Source: Myxococcales bacterium (lineage in GTDB: Bacteria > Myxococcota_A > Polyangia > Nannocystales > Nannocystaceae). Taken from it: a DNA stretch of 64,000 nucleotides. The stretch's first letter is position 1. The number at the start of each line of letters is the position of its first letter. A program made the position numbers and the translations under genes. The notes under the pieces are model-generated. The model searched no databases and was not told the DNA's origin. It saw only the letters and a list, made by a program, of their open reading frames with translations. The stretch spans positions 310,001 through 374,000 of the forward strand of contig JACKDV010000002.1 in NCBI GenBank assembly GCA_020633315.1, read 5' to 3'. Below are positions 46,482 through 55,097 of the stretch, in pieces.

Positions 46482-47567
46482 GTGTCCGACCGCCCGATCA
46501 ACCTGCTCGAGTACGAGGCCGCCGCCCGGGCGCGGCTGGCCGGCCCCGCGTTCGACTACTACGTGAGCGGGGCCCACGACGAGCTCACCCTGCGGGACAA
46601 CCGGGCGGCCTACGAGCGGCTGCGCCTGGCCTATCGCGTGCTGGTGGACGTGGCCGAGCGCGATGCCTCCACCACGGTGCTCGGCGCCCCCCTCCGCTTC
46701 CCGGTGATGGTGGCTCCCACCGCCTTCCACCGCATGGCCCACGAGGACGGCGAGCTGGCCACGGTGCGGGCGGCGGGCGAGGCCGGGACGATCATGATCC
46801 TCAGCTCGCTGTCGACCACCGCGGTGGAGGAGGTGGTGGCGGCGGCGAGCGGTCCGGTGTGGTTCCAGCTCTATGTCTATCGCGATCGCGCGGCGACCGA
46901 GGGGCTGGTGCGCCGGGCCGAGGCGGCGGGCTGCCAGGCGATCGTGCTCACCGTGGACGCGCCCGTGCTCGGCACCCGCGAGCGGGACGTTCGCAATCGC
47001 TTCCACCTGCCGCCGGGGCTCCACGTGGCCAACCTGCTGCCCGCGGGCTACGGCGCGGTGGACCAGCCAGCGGCGGAGTCGGGGCTGTCGGCCTACTTCG
47101 CGGGGCTCATCGATCCACGGCTGAGCTGGGACGACCTGGCCTGGCTGCGGGAGCTGAGCTCGCTGCCGCTGCTGCTCAAGGGCGTGGTGCGAGCCGATGA
47201 CGCGGCGCGGGCGGTGGAGCACGGGGTGGCGGGCATCGTGGTCTCCAACCACGGGGGGCGGCAGCTCGACACCTCGGTGGCCACCCTCGATGCCCTGCCC
47301 GGGATCGTGGAGGCGGTGGCGGGGCGGGCCGAGGTGCTGCTCGACGGCGGGATCCGGCGGGGCACCGACGTGCTCAAGGCGTTGGCCCTGGGCGCCCGGG
47401 CGGTGTGCGTGGGGCGGCCGGTGCTGTGGGGGCTGGCCGTGGACGGCCAGGCCGGGGTCGCGCAGGTGCTGGGGCTGCTCCACGACGAGCTCGACCTCGC
47501 GATGGCGCTGTGTGGCGCGCCCACGCTCGCGTCGATCACCCCGGACCTGCTGGTGAGGCCGGGCTGA
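46482..47567 (+). CDS. FMN-dependent alpha-hydroxy-acid dehydrogenase/oxidase
   Basis: The 361-residue enzyme is of the lactate/glycolate oxidase-dehydrogenase family. Motifs: FDYYVSGAHDELTLRDN at the N-terminus, VMVAPTAFHRMAHEDGE, the WFQLYVYRDR strand, LLLKGVVRADDA with its FMN-binding Lys, the catalytic histidine region VVSNHGGRQLD and LLDGGIRRGTDVLKALALGARAV (phosphate-binding, cited by its GG and R residues). It oxidises a 2-hydroxy acid to a 2-oxo acid; whether the acceptor is oxygen or a carrier cannot be read from the sequence. The start is GTG 46482, with TATCGT 7 nt upstream. Confidence 0.93.
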   Translation: MSDRPINLLEYEAAARARLAGPAFDYYVSGAHDELTLRDNRAAYERLRLAYRVLVDVAERDASTTVLGAPLRFPVMVAPTAFHRMAHEDGELATVRAAGEAGTIMILSSLSTTAVEEVVAAASGPVWFQLYVYRDRAATEGLVRRAEAAGCQAIVLTVDAPVLGTRERDVRNRFHLPPGLHVANLLPAGYGAVDQPAAESGLSAYFAGLIDPRLSWDDLAWLRELSSLPLLLKGVVRADDAARAVEHGVAGIVVSNHGGRQLDTSVATLDALPGIVEAVAGRAEVLLDGGIRRGTDVLKALALGARAVCVGRPVLWGLAVDGQAGVAQVLGLLHDELDLAMALCGAPTLASITPDLLVRPG

Positions 47568-47600
47568 GCGAGGGCGCGGTCGGGGCCGCCCCTCACCCCA

Positions 47601-47621
47601 TGGTCGTTGCCGGCACGACCA
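47601..47621 (+). terminator. Hairpin after hydroxy-acid dehydrogenase gene
   Basis: TGGTCGT and ACGACCA pair perfectly over a 7-nt loop, 34 nt after the stop codon. There is no clear T-tract. Confidence 0.35.
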
Positions 47622-47761
47622 CTTGGTTCACGACTTTCTCCGCCGGTGTCCACGAGCGACGAAAACCGCGGTGAGACGGGCCACGACCGCGGCAGCCGGC
47701 GAACTTCACCCGTCGATGGCGCTTGCGGGGGCTCGGGGGCGGGGCCTACCCTGGTCGTCGG

Positions 47762-48880
47762 ATGATGGACGTCGAGAGGGTGAAGAGGACGGGGGGGATC
47801 GTGGTGGCGCTGGCGCTGGCGGCCCTGGGGGCGCAGGCCTGCATCGCCGAGCCGGTGGACGATCACGAGGACATCCAGCCCCGTGATGCCGAGCTGCCCC
47901 TGCAGCAACCGGTGCCGGGCGTGCGCGTGCCGGCCCCGCTGGCGGGGGCGCACTGCGACGTGCAGGTGGAGGGGCAGGGCCTCCTCGACATGGAGAACGA
48001 CTACCTGCCCCACGTCATCCGTTGTGAGGCCGCCGGTGTGGCCAACCTCGAGACTCTCAAGGCTCAGGCCATCGCGGCTCGCTCGGTGGCCTACTACTCG
48101 GTGGAGACCTCCGGGAGCATCTGCGACAGCCAGGGCTGCCAGGTGTACTCGTGCGGGGCCACGCCCTCGGCCATCCACTACCAGGCGGTGGAGGAGACCA
48201 GCGGCGTCTACCTCTCGTACAACAACACCCTCACCTACGGCTTCTACGTGGCGGGCGACAGCAACACCTCGCCGCCGAGCTGCGTGGGAGTCTCGGGCTC
48301 GACCGAGGGCTGGGTGACCTACAACGAGGGGCTCAGCGGGACCGACGTGGAGCAGACGGCGCTGGGCTACATCCACAACCCCGGCGACCCGGGCTACGGC
48401 CAGAACCGGGGCTGCATGTCGCAGTGGGGGGCTCATTGCCTCGAGAGCAACAACGGCTACGACTACATGGACATCCTGCGCTTCTACTACGGCGAGGACA
48501 TCCAGACGATCCAGGCCCAGGGCCCCTGCGTGCTGCCGCTGGAGGAGGGCACCTCCACGGGCGAGCCTCCACCGGAGACCGACGGGGGCAGCAGCGAGGG
48601 CGGCAACGTCGACGGCACCACGGGCGAGCCGCCGCCGCCGGCCGTCACCACGGGCAACGACGACGATCCGCTGCCGCCGGGCGGCACCGCGAGCGACGAT
48701 CCGGGAGCCGGCAGCGGTGACCCGAGCGCGGGTGAGGATGGCCCTGCGCTGCCGACCACCTTCGGCGAGAACGGTGAGGACGCGGGCTGTGCCTGCGACG
48801 CGGGCGACGGCGGGCGCGGCCCCTGGTCGGGGCTGCTGCTGGTGCTCGGCCTCGGCGTGCTCCGTCGTCGCCGACGCTGA
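47762..48880 (+). CDS. SpoIID-like MYXO-CTERM protein
   Basis: The 372-residue protein starts at ATG 47762 (second ATG 47765). It has an export signal with ALGAQAC (possible lipobox) and a SpoIID/LytB-like region (about 75-260: LPHVIRCEAAGVANLETLKAQAIAARSVA, cited by its E-x-L-KAQA-AAR-A core). A long Gly/Pro/Thr/Asp linker follows, then a MYXO-CTERM tail (AGCACDAGDGG, LLLVLGLGVLRRRRR). SpoIID proteins are peptidoglycan lytic transglycosylases of endospore formers; here the domain is surface-anchored in a Gram-negative. The region contains a conserved Glu suited to catalysis. TACCCT ends 9 nt before the start. Confidence 0.85.
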   Translation: MMDVERVKRTGGIVVALALAALGAQACIAEPVDDHEDIQPRDAELPLQQPVPGVRVPAPLAGAHCDVQVEGQGLLDMENDYLPHVIRCEAAGVANLETLKAQAIAARSVAYYSVETSGSICDSQGCQVYSCGATPSAIHYQAVEETSGVYLSYNNTLTYGFYVAGDSNTSPPSCVGVSGSTEGWVTYNEGLSGTDVEQTALGYIHNPGDPGYGQNRGCMSQWGAHCLESNNGYDYMDILRFYYGEDIQTIQAQGPCVLPLEEGTSTGEPPPETDGGSSEGGNVDGTTGEPPPPAVTTGNDDDPLPPGGTASDDPGAGSGDPSAGEDGPALPTTFGENGEDAGCACDAGDGGRGPWSGLLLVLGLGVLRRRRR

Positions 48881-48900
48881 GCATCCGCGGGCGAGCCAAA

Positions 48901-48941
48901 GACGAAGGGCGTGCCGCGGGATCGCGGGCACGCCCTTCGTC
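48901..48941. terminator. 15-bp perfect hairpin between convergent genes
   Basis: GACGAAGGGCGTGCC (48901-48915) and its exact complement (48927-48941) flank an 11-nt loop. The hairpin lies 20 bp after the SpoIID-like stop and 21 bp after the stop of the minus-strand 72-residue gene. On the minus strand it is followed by TTTGG, so it suits that gene best but probably ends both. Confidence 0.75.
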
Positions 48942-48962
48942 GTGGTCGCGTCGAGGACGAGA

Positions 48963-49181
48963 CTACTCCGCGTCCTCGGCGGCCTCCTCCTCGGAAGCCT
49001 CCTCGGAAGCCTCCTCCTCGGTGGCCTCCTCGGAAGCCTCCTCGGCAGCGGGCTCCTCGGCGGCCACGTCCTCGGCGGGAGGAGTGGCGTCGGCCGGGGT
49101 GGCGGTGTCGGTCTGGGTCTTTCCGCAGGCGGCAAGCGCAGCAACGGAAGCGGACAGCAGCAGGATGTTTGCGATCTTCAT
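48963..49181 (-). CDS. Short acidic Ala/Glu-rich lipoprotein
   Basis: The 72-residue precursor (MKIANILLLSASVAALAAC, lipobox LAAC at residue 19) would leave a mature peptide of about 54 residues made almost wholly of Glu, Ala, Ser, Asp and Thr (EEASEEATEEEASEEASEEE). It is a highly negative, unstructured lipid-anchored tail; no fold or enzyme is possible. Such small lipoproteins can be abundant surface polymers or stress-response products. A conventional promoter (TTCAAC-17-TATAGC) lies about 60 bp upstream, and a strong terminator follows, so it is a self-contained transcription unit, consistent with high expression. Confidence 0.82.
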   Translation of the reverse strand: MKIANILLLSASVAALAACGKTQTDTATPADATPPAEDVAAEEPAAEEASEEATEEEASEEASEEEAAEDAE

Positions 49182-49241
49182 GGCGTTGACTCTCGTGGGG
49201 TGGGGGCGGGCCCGTGGTGGTGGCCCGCAGCTTGAAGGCTC

Positions 49242-49270
49242 GCTATACCATCAACCCCGCTGGAGTTGAA
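49242..49270 (-). promoter_or_regulatory. Promoter of the acidic lipoprotein gene
   Basis: On the minus strand TTCAAC (49265-49270), a 17-bp spacer and TATAGC (49242-49247). The surrounding 230 bp are clearly more AT-rich than the coding DNA around them. Confidence 0.45.
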
Positions 49271-49412
49271 AAGCCCTCGGTCGATTTGACCTGGGGCGCA
49301 TGCCTCGGCCGTGAGGCAATCCACCAAATTCTCACGCGCAAGTCGCCCATTTCGCGGCACGAAGGGCGCGAGAGGCGGCCCTTCCGATCTCGATCTCGGA
49401 CCACGGCTGGTG

Positions 49413-50591
49413 TCAGTCCGGCAACGGCGTGATGGGCATGGTCTCGCGGGGATCGGAGGGGGGCGGAACGGCGCGGTGGAGCCAAGCCGGCAGGCGATCG
49501 AGCGTGATGGGGCGCGGGAGCGAAGGGAAAGAGGCGAGCTCGTCGACCAGGCGCCGCAGCTCGTCGAGGTTGCCCGGCCAGTCGTGCCGCAGCAGCGCGT
49601 CGGCCGTGCGCGGGGAGAGCGTGAGCGGATCGCCGGGGTGGCCGGGGTGCTCGTCGAGCCATGCGGCATGGAAGCGCTCGAGCCACTCGAGCGCGTCGCC
49701 TCGGCGCTCGCGCAGCGGTGGCACGCGGATCTCGGTGCGCGCAAGGGTTGCGTGGAGATCTCTTGAGAGCAGGCCCTCGGCCACGCGCTGCTCGAGATCC
49801 GCCACGCTGGTGACCACCAGGCGCAGGTCCCCGGGGATGGCCCCATGGCCGGCGGGCCGGTGCGGCGCGCCTCGGAGCGCGCGCAGCAGCGCGGGCTGCA
49901 GCGAGGGAGGCAGGGCCGCGAGCTCGTCGAGGAGGACGGTGCCGCCCGTCGTGGTCCACAGCGCGCCCGGTCGCTCGGGCGTGCCGATCAAGCGCTGCTC
50001 GATCGACCGAGGCTCGAGGGTCGCACACGGCACCGCGACCCACGGGCCATCGGGTCGACCGAGGCGATGGAGCTCCCGCGCCACGCCTTGCTTGCCGGTG
50101 CCGGTCTCTCCTCGCAGCAGCACGGGCTCCACGCGAGGGGCCGCCTCGGCGATCCGCCGCCGCAGCGCGAGCGTGCTCGGCGAGGAGCCGGGGATCGTTC
50201 GGGTGTCGAGGAGCGCGGGCGGGATGGCGGCTTCCTCCGTCCCGGGCTCGAGGCGCTCGAGCACCAGGCACACGTCGCCCAGCCGCAGGATGCTGCCGTC
50301 GCTCAGGCGCACCCTCGAGACATCGAGCTCCCGGCCGTCCACGCGCGAGCCGTTGTGGCTGCCGAGATCGCGGCCCCAGTAGCGACCCTCGGCCGCATCC
50401 CAGCGCAGCTCGAGGTGGCGACGCGACACCGTGCCATGACCGAGCCCCCGTGCCACCTCGGGCGACTCGATGCGGCCGATGATCGTCGGGGATTCGTCGA
50501 GCGCCTGCGACCAGCGCAGGCCCCGGGGATGCACCGCGCGGAGTCTGGCTCGACCCACGCGCGCGGTGGCGTCTCGGTCGTCGGGGCTCAC
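49413..50591 (-). CDS. FHA-AAA+ protein, sigma-54-activator-like but lacking GAFTGA and HTH
   Basis: The 392-residue protein has an FHA domain (about 30-110: TIIGR, VSRRHLEL, SHNGSRVDG) and an AAA+ domain of the enhancer-binding type (about 130-350: Walker A GETGTGKQG, GGTVLLDELAALPPSLQPALLRAL, VPPLRERRGDALEWLERFHAAW, DWPGNLDELRRLV). The loop that contacts sigma-54 is missing: where GAFTGA should stand the sequence reads RLIGTPERPGALWTTTGG. No Fis-type HTH follows the AAA+ domain. It probably does not activate sigma-54 transcription; it may be a phospho-peptide-controlled ATPase. GTG 50591 is the start chosen; it overlaps no other gene. Confidence 0.85.
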   Translation of the reverse strand: MSPDDRDATARVGRARLRAVHPRGLRWSQALDESPTIIGRIESPEVARGLGHGTVSRRHLELRWDAAEGRYWGRDLGSHNGSRVDGRELDVSRVRLSDGSILRLGDVCLVLERLEPGTEEAAIPPALLDTRTIPGSSPSTLALRRRIAEAAPRVEPVLLRGETGTGKQGVARELHRLGRPDGPWVAVPCATLEPRSIEQRLIGTPERPGALWTTTGGTVLLDELAALPPSLQPALLRALRGAPHRPAGHGAIPGDLRLVVTSVADLEQRVAEGLLSRDLHATLARTEIRVPPLRERRGDALEWLERFHAAWLDEHPGHPGDPLTLSPRTADALLRHDWPGNLDELRRLVDELASFPSLPRPITLDRLPAWLHRAVPPPSDPRETMPITPLPD

Positions 50592-50634
50592 CGCGGGTGC
50601 CTCCCGGGGGAGGGCACCCGCGCGCCCGCCCGGG

Positions 50635-52893
50635 CTACGGCATGAACGAGGCGGTCCACGCCGGCCGCTCGGGATCACCCTCGGTGCTGATGCGGGCGAG
50701 CCACTGCGAGTCCGTCAGCCGCTCGTAGCCCTCGGTGAGCACCTCGTGGTAGCTGTTGATCGGCCCCAGGTAGGCCCGCGGCCCGTCGCACTGCGGCACG
50801 GTCATCACCATGAGGATCGGGTGCCCCGTGGCCATGTGGGCCACCCAGCCCCGCTCGTTGCCGTTCTCGTCGGTGGGCGCGGTGTGGACGTCGGCGATGG
50901 TCGGCGAGTAGTCGTCGACGGTCTCCGGGTCGTAGAACAGCCCGGGGTACCAGCCGTCGTAGGTCACCTGGCCGCAGCCCACGATCTCCTGCTCGATGGT
51001 GCCGCCGAGGAACGCGACCTCCTCGCCGCTGAGCATCTCGCCCGCGAGCTCCTTGGTGGCGATCCCGTGCAGGGTCTGCATGGTGCTGGTCCAGCCGTCG
51101 AAGTAGGCGGCGCCGCCGGGCGAGGCGTAGCCGGCCGCCTCGAGGTCGCGCATCATCTCGCCGCCGAGCTCGCCCAGCCGCTCCATGCGGGCATAGAACG
51201 CGGGCACCGGCTCCACGTAGGCGTCGGGGTACTCGCAGCCGATGCCCCCCGAGTACGACTGCTTGGCGTACAGCAGGGTGTCGTGGCGCAGCTCGGCCCG
51301 CGACGAGGCGCGGGTGTGCAGGCTCTTGTCGAGCCAGGCGTCGGTGCGCATGGGCTCGGGGTACTGGTCGTGCTCGCTGGCGTCGTCGAGCGCCCGGATC
51401 CCCGACAGCCACGCGTTGTAGATGCTGCCGTCCCAGAAGTCGGCGGGGTGGCTGTCGACCAGGAAGCGCAGCTCGTGCAGCACCCCCTGGTAGGGGTAGC
51501 GGTCGAGCTCGTCGGAGAGGTGGTGGGCGGCGGCGTTGGAGCCCAGCACGAACTGGGCGTCGAGCTCGCTGGGCAGCATGCGGGTGAGCTTGTCGTCGCT
51601 GCGCAGGTCGGCCACGCGGTCGTAGGTGACGTTGTGGAACACGTAGGAGTCGATGGTGAAGCGCTGACCCAGCATCTGGTAGACCCGCGGCAGCCGCAGC
51701 GGCGGATCGGTCGGGTCGGTGTACATGATCTGCGACATGATGCGCTGCAGGCCGTAGTTGCCCACGATGAGCGCCTCCATGAGCTGCTCGTCGGTGACCT
51801 CCGACATCTGCAGCGCGCCCACGCCCAGATCGGAGAGCAGCGGGCCCACGTCGGCCGGGCTCATGCTGTCGCGCTCGCCGACGATGCGGCCGATCACGGA
51901 GTCGATCCGGGCCCAGCGCTCGTAGGCGTCGGCCTGGGACATCATCTCGTGCAGCAGCACCGCGCCCTCCACCGCGCTGCGGTTGAGCTGCGCCGGCTCG
52001 CCGGGCGGGTAGAGCACCATCGGCAGGTCGGTGCGGCCCAGCCACATCATGGCCTGGAAGTAGCGGGTGAGGACCGGGTCGTCCTCGTAGTGGCCGCGCG
52101 GGGTGAGCTGGCTGAAGTCGTAGTCGTAGGTGGCGCCGAACAGGCTCAGCGAGGCCACGCTGCGGCCCTTGGCCGCGTCGAGGATCGCCTGCGCGCGGCC
52201 GAGGTTGGCCGCGCCGCCCACCGGGGCGATCTCGACGTCCTCGAGCAGGGTGCGGGCGACGGTGAGGTACACGTCCAGGTCGTCGGCGACCGCGGCCAGC
52301 CCGGCCGGCAGATCGCCGCCGTCGACGGCCTCGCCGAGCGCCGCGTGGGTCTCGTCGAGCAGCATCCGCAGATCGGGCTCGAGCGCGACCAGCTCGAGGT
52401 CCATGAGGATCGCGTCGAACGAGCGGTGCAGCGCATAGAGGATGCTGTCGCTGGTGATCAGCACCGGCAGGTCGGCGTAGTAGATCTCGTGGTAGCCCTC
52501 CTCGAAGCGAGCGGGGCGATCGCGAAGGGCCACGAAGCCCTTGTCGGCGAGCACCTCCCGCTGCTCGAGCCCCATCCCGGTGAAGACCACGATCTCGTCC
52601 ATGAACGCGGCCGACATCGGATCGTAGGAGACCGTGTCGATGGTGGCGGGCTTGGGGTAGGCGGCGAGGAAGTCCTCCTTGGACATCGACGCGGCCTCGA
52701 GCTGGACCTGCGCGTACTCCTCGAGGAAGGGGTCGGGCTCGGGCAGCGGCAGCCCGGCGTTGGGATCCTCGGGCTCGGGATCCTCGGGGCTGGAGTCGGG
52801 AGCCACCCAGACCGCGGTGCCATCGTTGACGCACCCGGTGCCCAGGCACCCCATCATCCCGATCGAACACAGGCTAACAAACCTAATCTTCAT
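50635..52893 (-). CDS. DUF3160-family lipoprotein
   Basis: The 752-residue protein starts at ATG 52893 (MKIRFVSLCSIGMMGCLGTGC; a lipoprotein signal) and has a short acidic Pro/Glu linker. It then follows the DUF3160 plan almost to the end: FVALRDRPARFEEGYHEIYY, LPVLITSDSILYALHRSFD, LMWLGRTDLP-type segments (FQAMMWLGRTDLPMVL), RFTIDSYVFHNVTYDRV, AAHHLSDELDRYPYQG and HTAPTDENGNERGWVAH. DUF3160 proteins are large secreted proteins of unknown activity found in many soil bacteria and archaea. CATACT ends 7 nt before the ATG. It is divergent from the beta-propeller lipoprotein gene at 52991. Confidence 0.88.
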   Translation of the reverse strand: MKIRFVSLCSIGMMGCLGTGCVNDGTAVWVAPDSSPEDPEPEDPNAGLPLPEPDPFLEEYAQVQLEAASMSKEDFLAAYPKPATIDTVSYDPMSAAFMDEIVVFTGMGLEQREVLADKGFVALRDRPARFEEGYHEIYYADLPVLITSDSILYALHRSFDAILMDLELVALEPDLRMLLDETHAALGEAVDGGDLPAGLAAVADDLDVYLTVARTLLEDVEIAPVGGAANLGRAQAILDAAKGRSVASLSLFGATYDYDFSQLTPRGHYEDDPVLTRYFQAMMWLGRTDLPMVLYPPGEPAQLNRSAVEGAVLLHEMMSQADAYERWARIDSVIGRIVGERDSMSPADVGPLLSDLGVGALQMSEVTDEQLMEALIVGNYGLQRIMSQIMYTDPTDPPLRLPRVYQMLGQRFTIDSYVFHNVTYDRVADLRSDDKLTRMLPSELDAQFVLGSNAAAHHLSDELDRYPYQGVLHELRFLVDSHPADFWDGSIYNAWLSGIRALDDASEHDQYPEPMRTDAWLDKSLHTRASSRAELRHDTLLYAKQSYSGGIGCEYPDAYVEPVPAFYARMERLGELGGEMMRDLEAAGYASPGGAAYFDGWTSTMQTLHGIATKELAGEMLSGEEVAFLGGTIEQEIVGCGQVTYDGWYPGLFYDPETVDDYSPTIADVHTAPTDENGNERGWVAHMATGHPILMVMTVPQCDGPRAYLGPINSYHEVLTEGYERLTDSQWLARISTEGDPERPAWTASFMP

Positions 52894-52900
52894 GGGCTGG

Positions 52901-52906
52901 AGTATG
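52901..52906 (-). promoter_or_regulatory. Putative -10 element (CATACT), leaderless geometry
   Basis: On the minus strand GTCATACT, 7 nt (CCAGCCC), then ATG 52893 of the DUF3160 gene. No Shine-Dalgarno. Confidence 0.5.
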
Positions 52907-52990
52907 ACGCCGGGGCGAGGGCCGCTCAAGCGCAGGATTTTTGCCTACCTTGTGCCTGGAAGTACGACACCTGCGTGGTGTCTCACGGGC

Positions 52991-54385
52991 ATGGCGACGG
53001 GACTTCGGCTCGGTTGGTCGGTGGCGATGGGAGGCATGGTGCTGGGGCTCGGCTGCGGGGATCCGGCCGGGCGCAGCGACGGAGGCGACGAAGGCGGCCC
53101 CGGGGTGGTGACCCTCGGCGGGATGTCGATGGGGGAGGAGGCCACCGAGGGCGACGAGTCCGGTCAGGCCAGCGGTGATGGCGCAGGCGACGCTACGCAG
53201 GGCCAGGACGACGATGGAGACGACGGGACCATCTTCGATCTGCCGCCGCTGCCCGAGCCCTCGGGCTGCAACGAGGGCGAGGTGGGCGGAGGCGGAGGCT
53301 CGTTCTCCTTCATCTGGATCGCCAACTCGCCCGAGGGGACGGTGAGCAAGATCGACACGGAGACCGGGATGGAGCTCGGTCGCTACCGAGCCTCGGCGGG
53401 CAGCAACAGCCCCTCGCGCACCTCGGTCAACCAGTTCGGCGACGTGGCGGTGGCCAGCCGCGGCGACGCGGGCAGCATCACCAAGATCGCGGCGCGCTCG
53501 GAGGACTGCGTGGAGAGCAACGGGCTGCCGGGGATCCAGACCTCCAGCGGTCCCGACGACGTGCGGGCGTTCGGCGACGACGAGTGCGTGCTGTGGAACA
53601 CTCCGCTGCCCTCGGCGGGCTACGACCGAGGGCCGCGGGCCGTGGCCTGGGAGGGCGGCGAGCTCGACCCCGAGACCTGCGTCAACACGGTGCCCAGCCC
53701 GCGGGTGTGGGTCTCGTGGCGGGGCGACGGCAACGACATCGAGATCCGTCGCCTCGACGGCGAGAGCGGCACGATCCTCGACTCCACCATGGTGGTGGGC
53801 GGGGGCGGCCGCACCTACGGCGGCGCGGTCAATGCCGAGGGGGACTTCTGGGTGGCCACGCGCGGCGGGCAGGACAACCTGATCCACGTGGATGCGATCA
53901 CCCTCGACGTCACCGTCTACGACGTGCCCGCGGGCGACGACTACGGCATGACGGTGGACGCCAACGGCGATCCCTGGGTGGTGACCTACAACGAGGGGAC
54001 CAACTACGTGTACCGCCTCGACCACGCCACCGGGACCTTCGCGACGGCGGCCGTCTCCAACGCGCGCTACCGCGGGATCCAGATCGACCGCCAGGGACGG
54101 GCCTGGATCGCGGGCAATGCCCCGTGCCGCCTGTCGCTGGTCGACGCCACCACCGACACCCTGGTGGACGACGCGATCCCGCTGCCGGGCTGCGTGACCC
54201 CGGTGGGCACCAGCATCGACGCGCAGGGCTTCGTGTGGGTGGTCGACCAGGGCACCAGCACCGCCTACAAGATCGACCCGGATACCTACGACGTGGTGAG
54301 CACGGTGGGCGGCCTGGTGCAGCCCTACACCTACTCGGACATGACCGGCGCCGGGCTCGACCTGGTGATCAATCCCCCGGGCTGA
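52991..54385 (+). CDS. Beta-propeller (Vgb/NHL-like) lipoprotein
   Basis: The 464-residue product begins MATGLRLGWSVAMGGMVLGLGCG (lipobox LGLGC), then an acidic Gly/Asp/Glu linker (to about residue 80). Six or more repeats follow with the pattern 'I..N..g.vsKID..t...v..y': FIWIANSPEGTVSKIDTETG, VDANGDPWVVTYNEGTNYVYRLD, IDRQGRAWIAGNAPCRLSLVD and IDAQGFVWVVDQGTSTAYKID (each cited for pattern). This fits a Vgb/NHL-type beta-propeller on the cell surface, probably a binding scaffold. A TACCTT element lies 39 nt before the start, so this gene has a short leader. It is divergent from the DUF3160 gene. Confidence 0.85.
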   Translation: MATGLRLGWSVAMGGMVLGLGCGDPAGRSDGGDEGGPGVVTLGGMSMGEEATEGDESGQASGDGAGDATQGQDDDGDDGTIFDLPPLPEPSGCNEGEVGGGGGSFSFIWIANSPEGTVSKIDTETGMELGRYRASAGSNSPSRTSVNQFGDVAVASRGDAGSITKIAARSEDCVESNGLPGIQTSSGPDDVRAFGDDECVLWNTPLPSAGYDRGPRAVAWEGGELDPETCVNTVPSPRVWVSWRGDGNDIEIRRLDGESGTILDSTMVVGGGGRTYGGAVNAEGDFWVATRGGQDNLIHVDAITLDVTVYDVPAGDDYGMTVDANGDPWVVTYNEGTNYVYRLDHATGTFATAAVSNARYRGIQIDRQGRAWIAGNAPCRLSLVDATTDTLVDDAIPLPGCVTPVGTSIDAQGFVWVVDQGTSTAYKIDPDTYDVVSTVGGLVQPYTYSDMTGAGLDLVINPPG

Positions 54386-54459
54386 GCTCCGCGGTCGCGG
54401 GAGCGCCCGGCGTGGCCGCGAGGGGAAGGCTCCTCACGGACCGTGGCCGGGCGCTGGGC

Positions 54460-54465
54460 TACGAT
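54460..54465 (+). promoter_or_regulatory. Putative -10 element (TACGAT), leaderless geometry
   Basis: GGGCTACGAT ends 5 nt before the GTG start of the redoxin gene at 54471. It is identical in core to the element upstream of the AIPR-like gene. Confidence 0.45.
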
Positions 54466-54470
54466 GGGGC

Positions 54471-55097
54471 GTGCCTTCGTGGGGCCGAGGACGCGTCGCC
54501 ATCACCGTGGCTGCCCTGCTGGGGTGCTCGGGCGACGCCGGGCCCTCGCCGTCGCGCGACGCCGAGGAGGAGCCGGCGGCGGCCGTCGGGGCGCCGGGGC
54601 CCTCGCTCGATCTGGAGGGGCGGCCCCTCGATCCGCTGGCCGACGGCAGCGCCCGGGCCACGGTGCTGCTGTTCGTCTCCACCCACTGTCCCATCGCCAA
54701 CCGCTATGCGCCCTCGATGCGCGCGCTGGCGGAGGGCTGGGCGGCGCGAGGGGTGCGGGCGTGGTTGGTCTATCCCGATCCCGACGACGACCCTGCGGCG
54801 ATCCTCGAGCACCAGCGGCAGTTCGCGCTGCCCTTGCCCACCGTCCGCGATCCCGAGCACGGCCTGGTGGCGCGCGCGATGGTGCGGGTGACCCCGGAGG
54901 CGGCGGTCTTCGCTGCGGGGGCCAGCGTGCCGGCGTACCACGGGCGCATCGACGATCGGGCCGTGGAGCTCGGCAAGGTGCGGGCCGAGGCCTCCGTGCA
55001 CGACCTGCGCGATGCGGTCGACGCCGTGCTCCGCGGGGAGTCGCCGAGCCCGGCGCAGGGACCCGCGATCGGGTGCTACATCTCGGACCTGCGATGA
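54471..55097 (+). CDS. Redoxin-like lipoprotein (thioredoxin fold)
   Basis: The 208-residue protein has a lipoprotein signal (VAALLGCSG). Its thioredoxin-fold domain (about 45-195) carries a single cysteine where the active site is expected (VLLFVSTHCPIANRYAPSMR). Then come VYPDPDDDPAAILEHQRQFALPLP and PEAAVF, as in AhpC/TSA-type redoxins that precede copper monooxygenases in Acidobacteria and Planctomycetes. Only one redox cysteine is visible, so it may reduce or protect a partner rather than act as a disulfide oxidoreductase. Its stop overlaps the ATG of that partner (ATGA). Confidence 0.82.
   Translation: MPSWGRGRVAITVAALLGCSGDAGPSPSRDAEEEPAAAVGAPGPSLDLEGRPLDPLADGSARATVLLFVSTHCPIANRYAPSMRALAEGWAARGVRAWLVYPDPDDDPAAILEHQRQFALPLPTVRDPEHGLVARAMVRVTPEAAVFAAGASVPAYHGRIDDRAVELGKVRAEASVHDLRDAVDAVLRGESPSPAQGPAIGCYISDLR

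Noticed and set aside
49413..50591. Annotating the FHA-AAA+ protein as a sigma-54 activator
   Set aside because: GAFTGA and the DNA-binding domain are missing, so that function is not supported.
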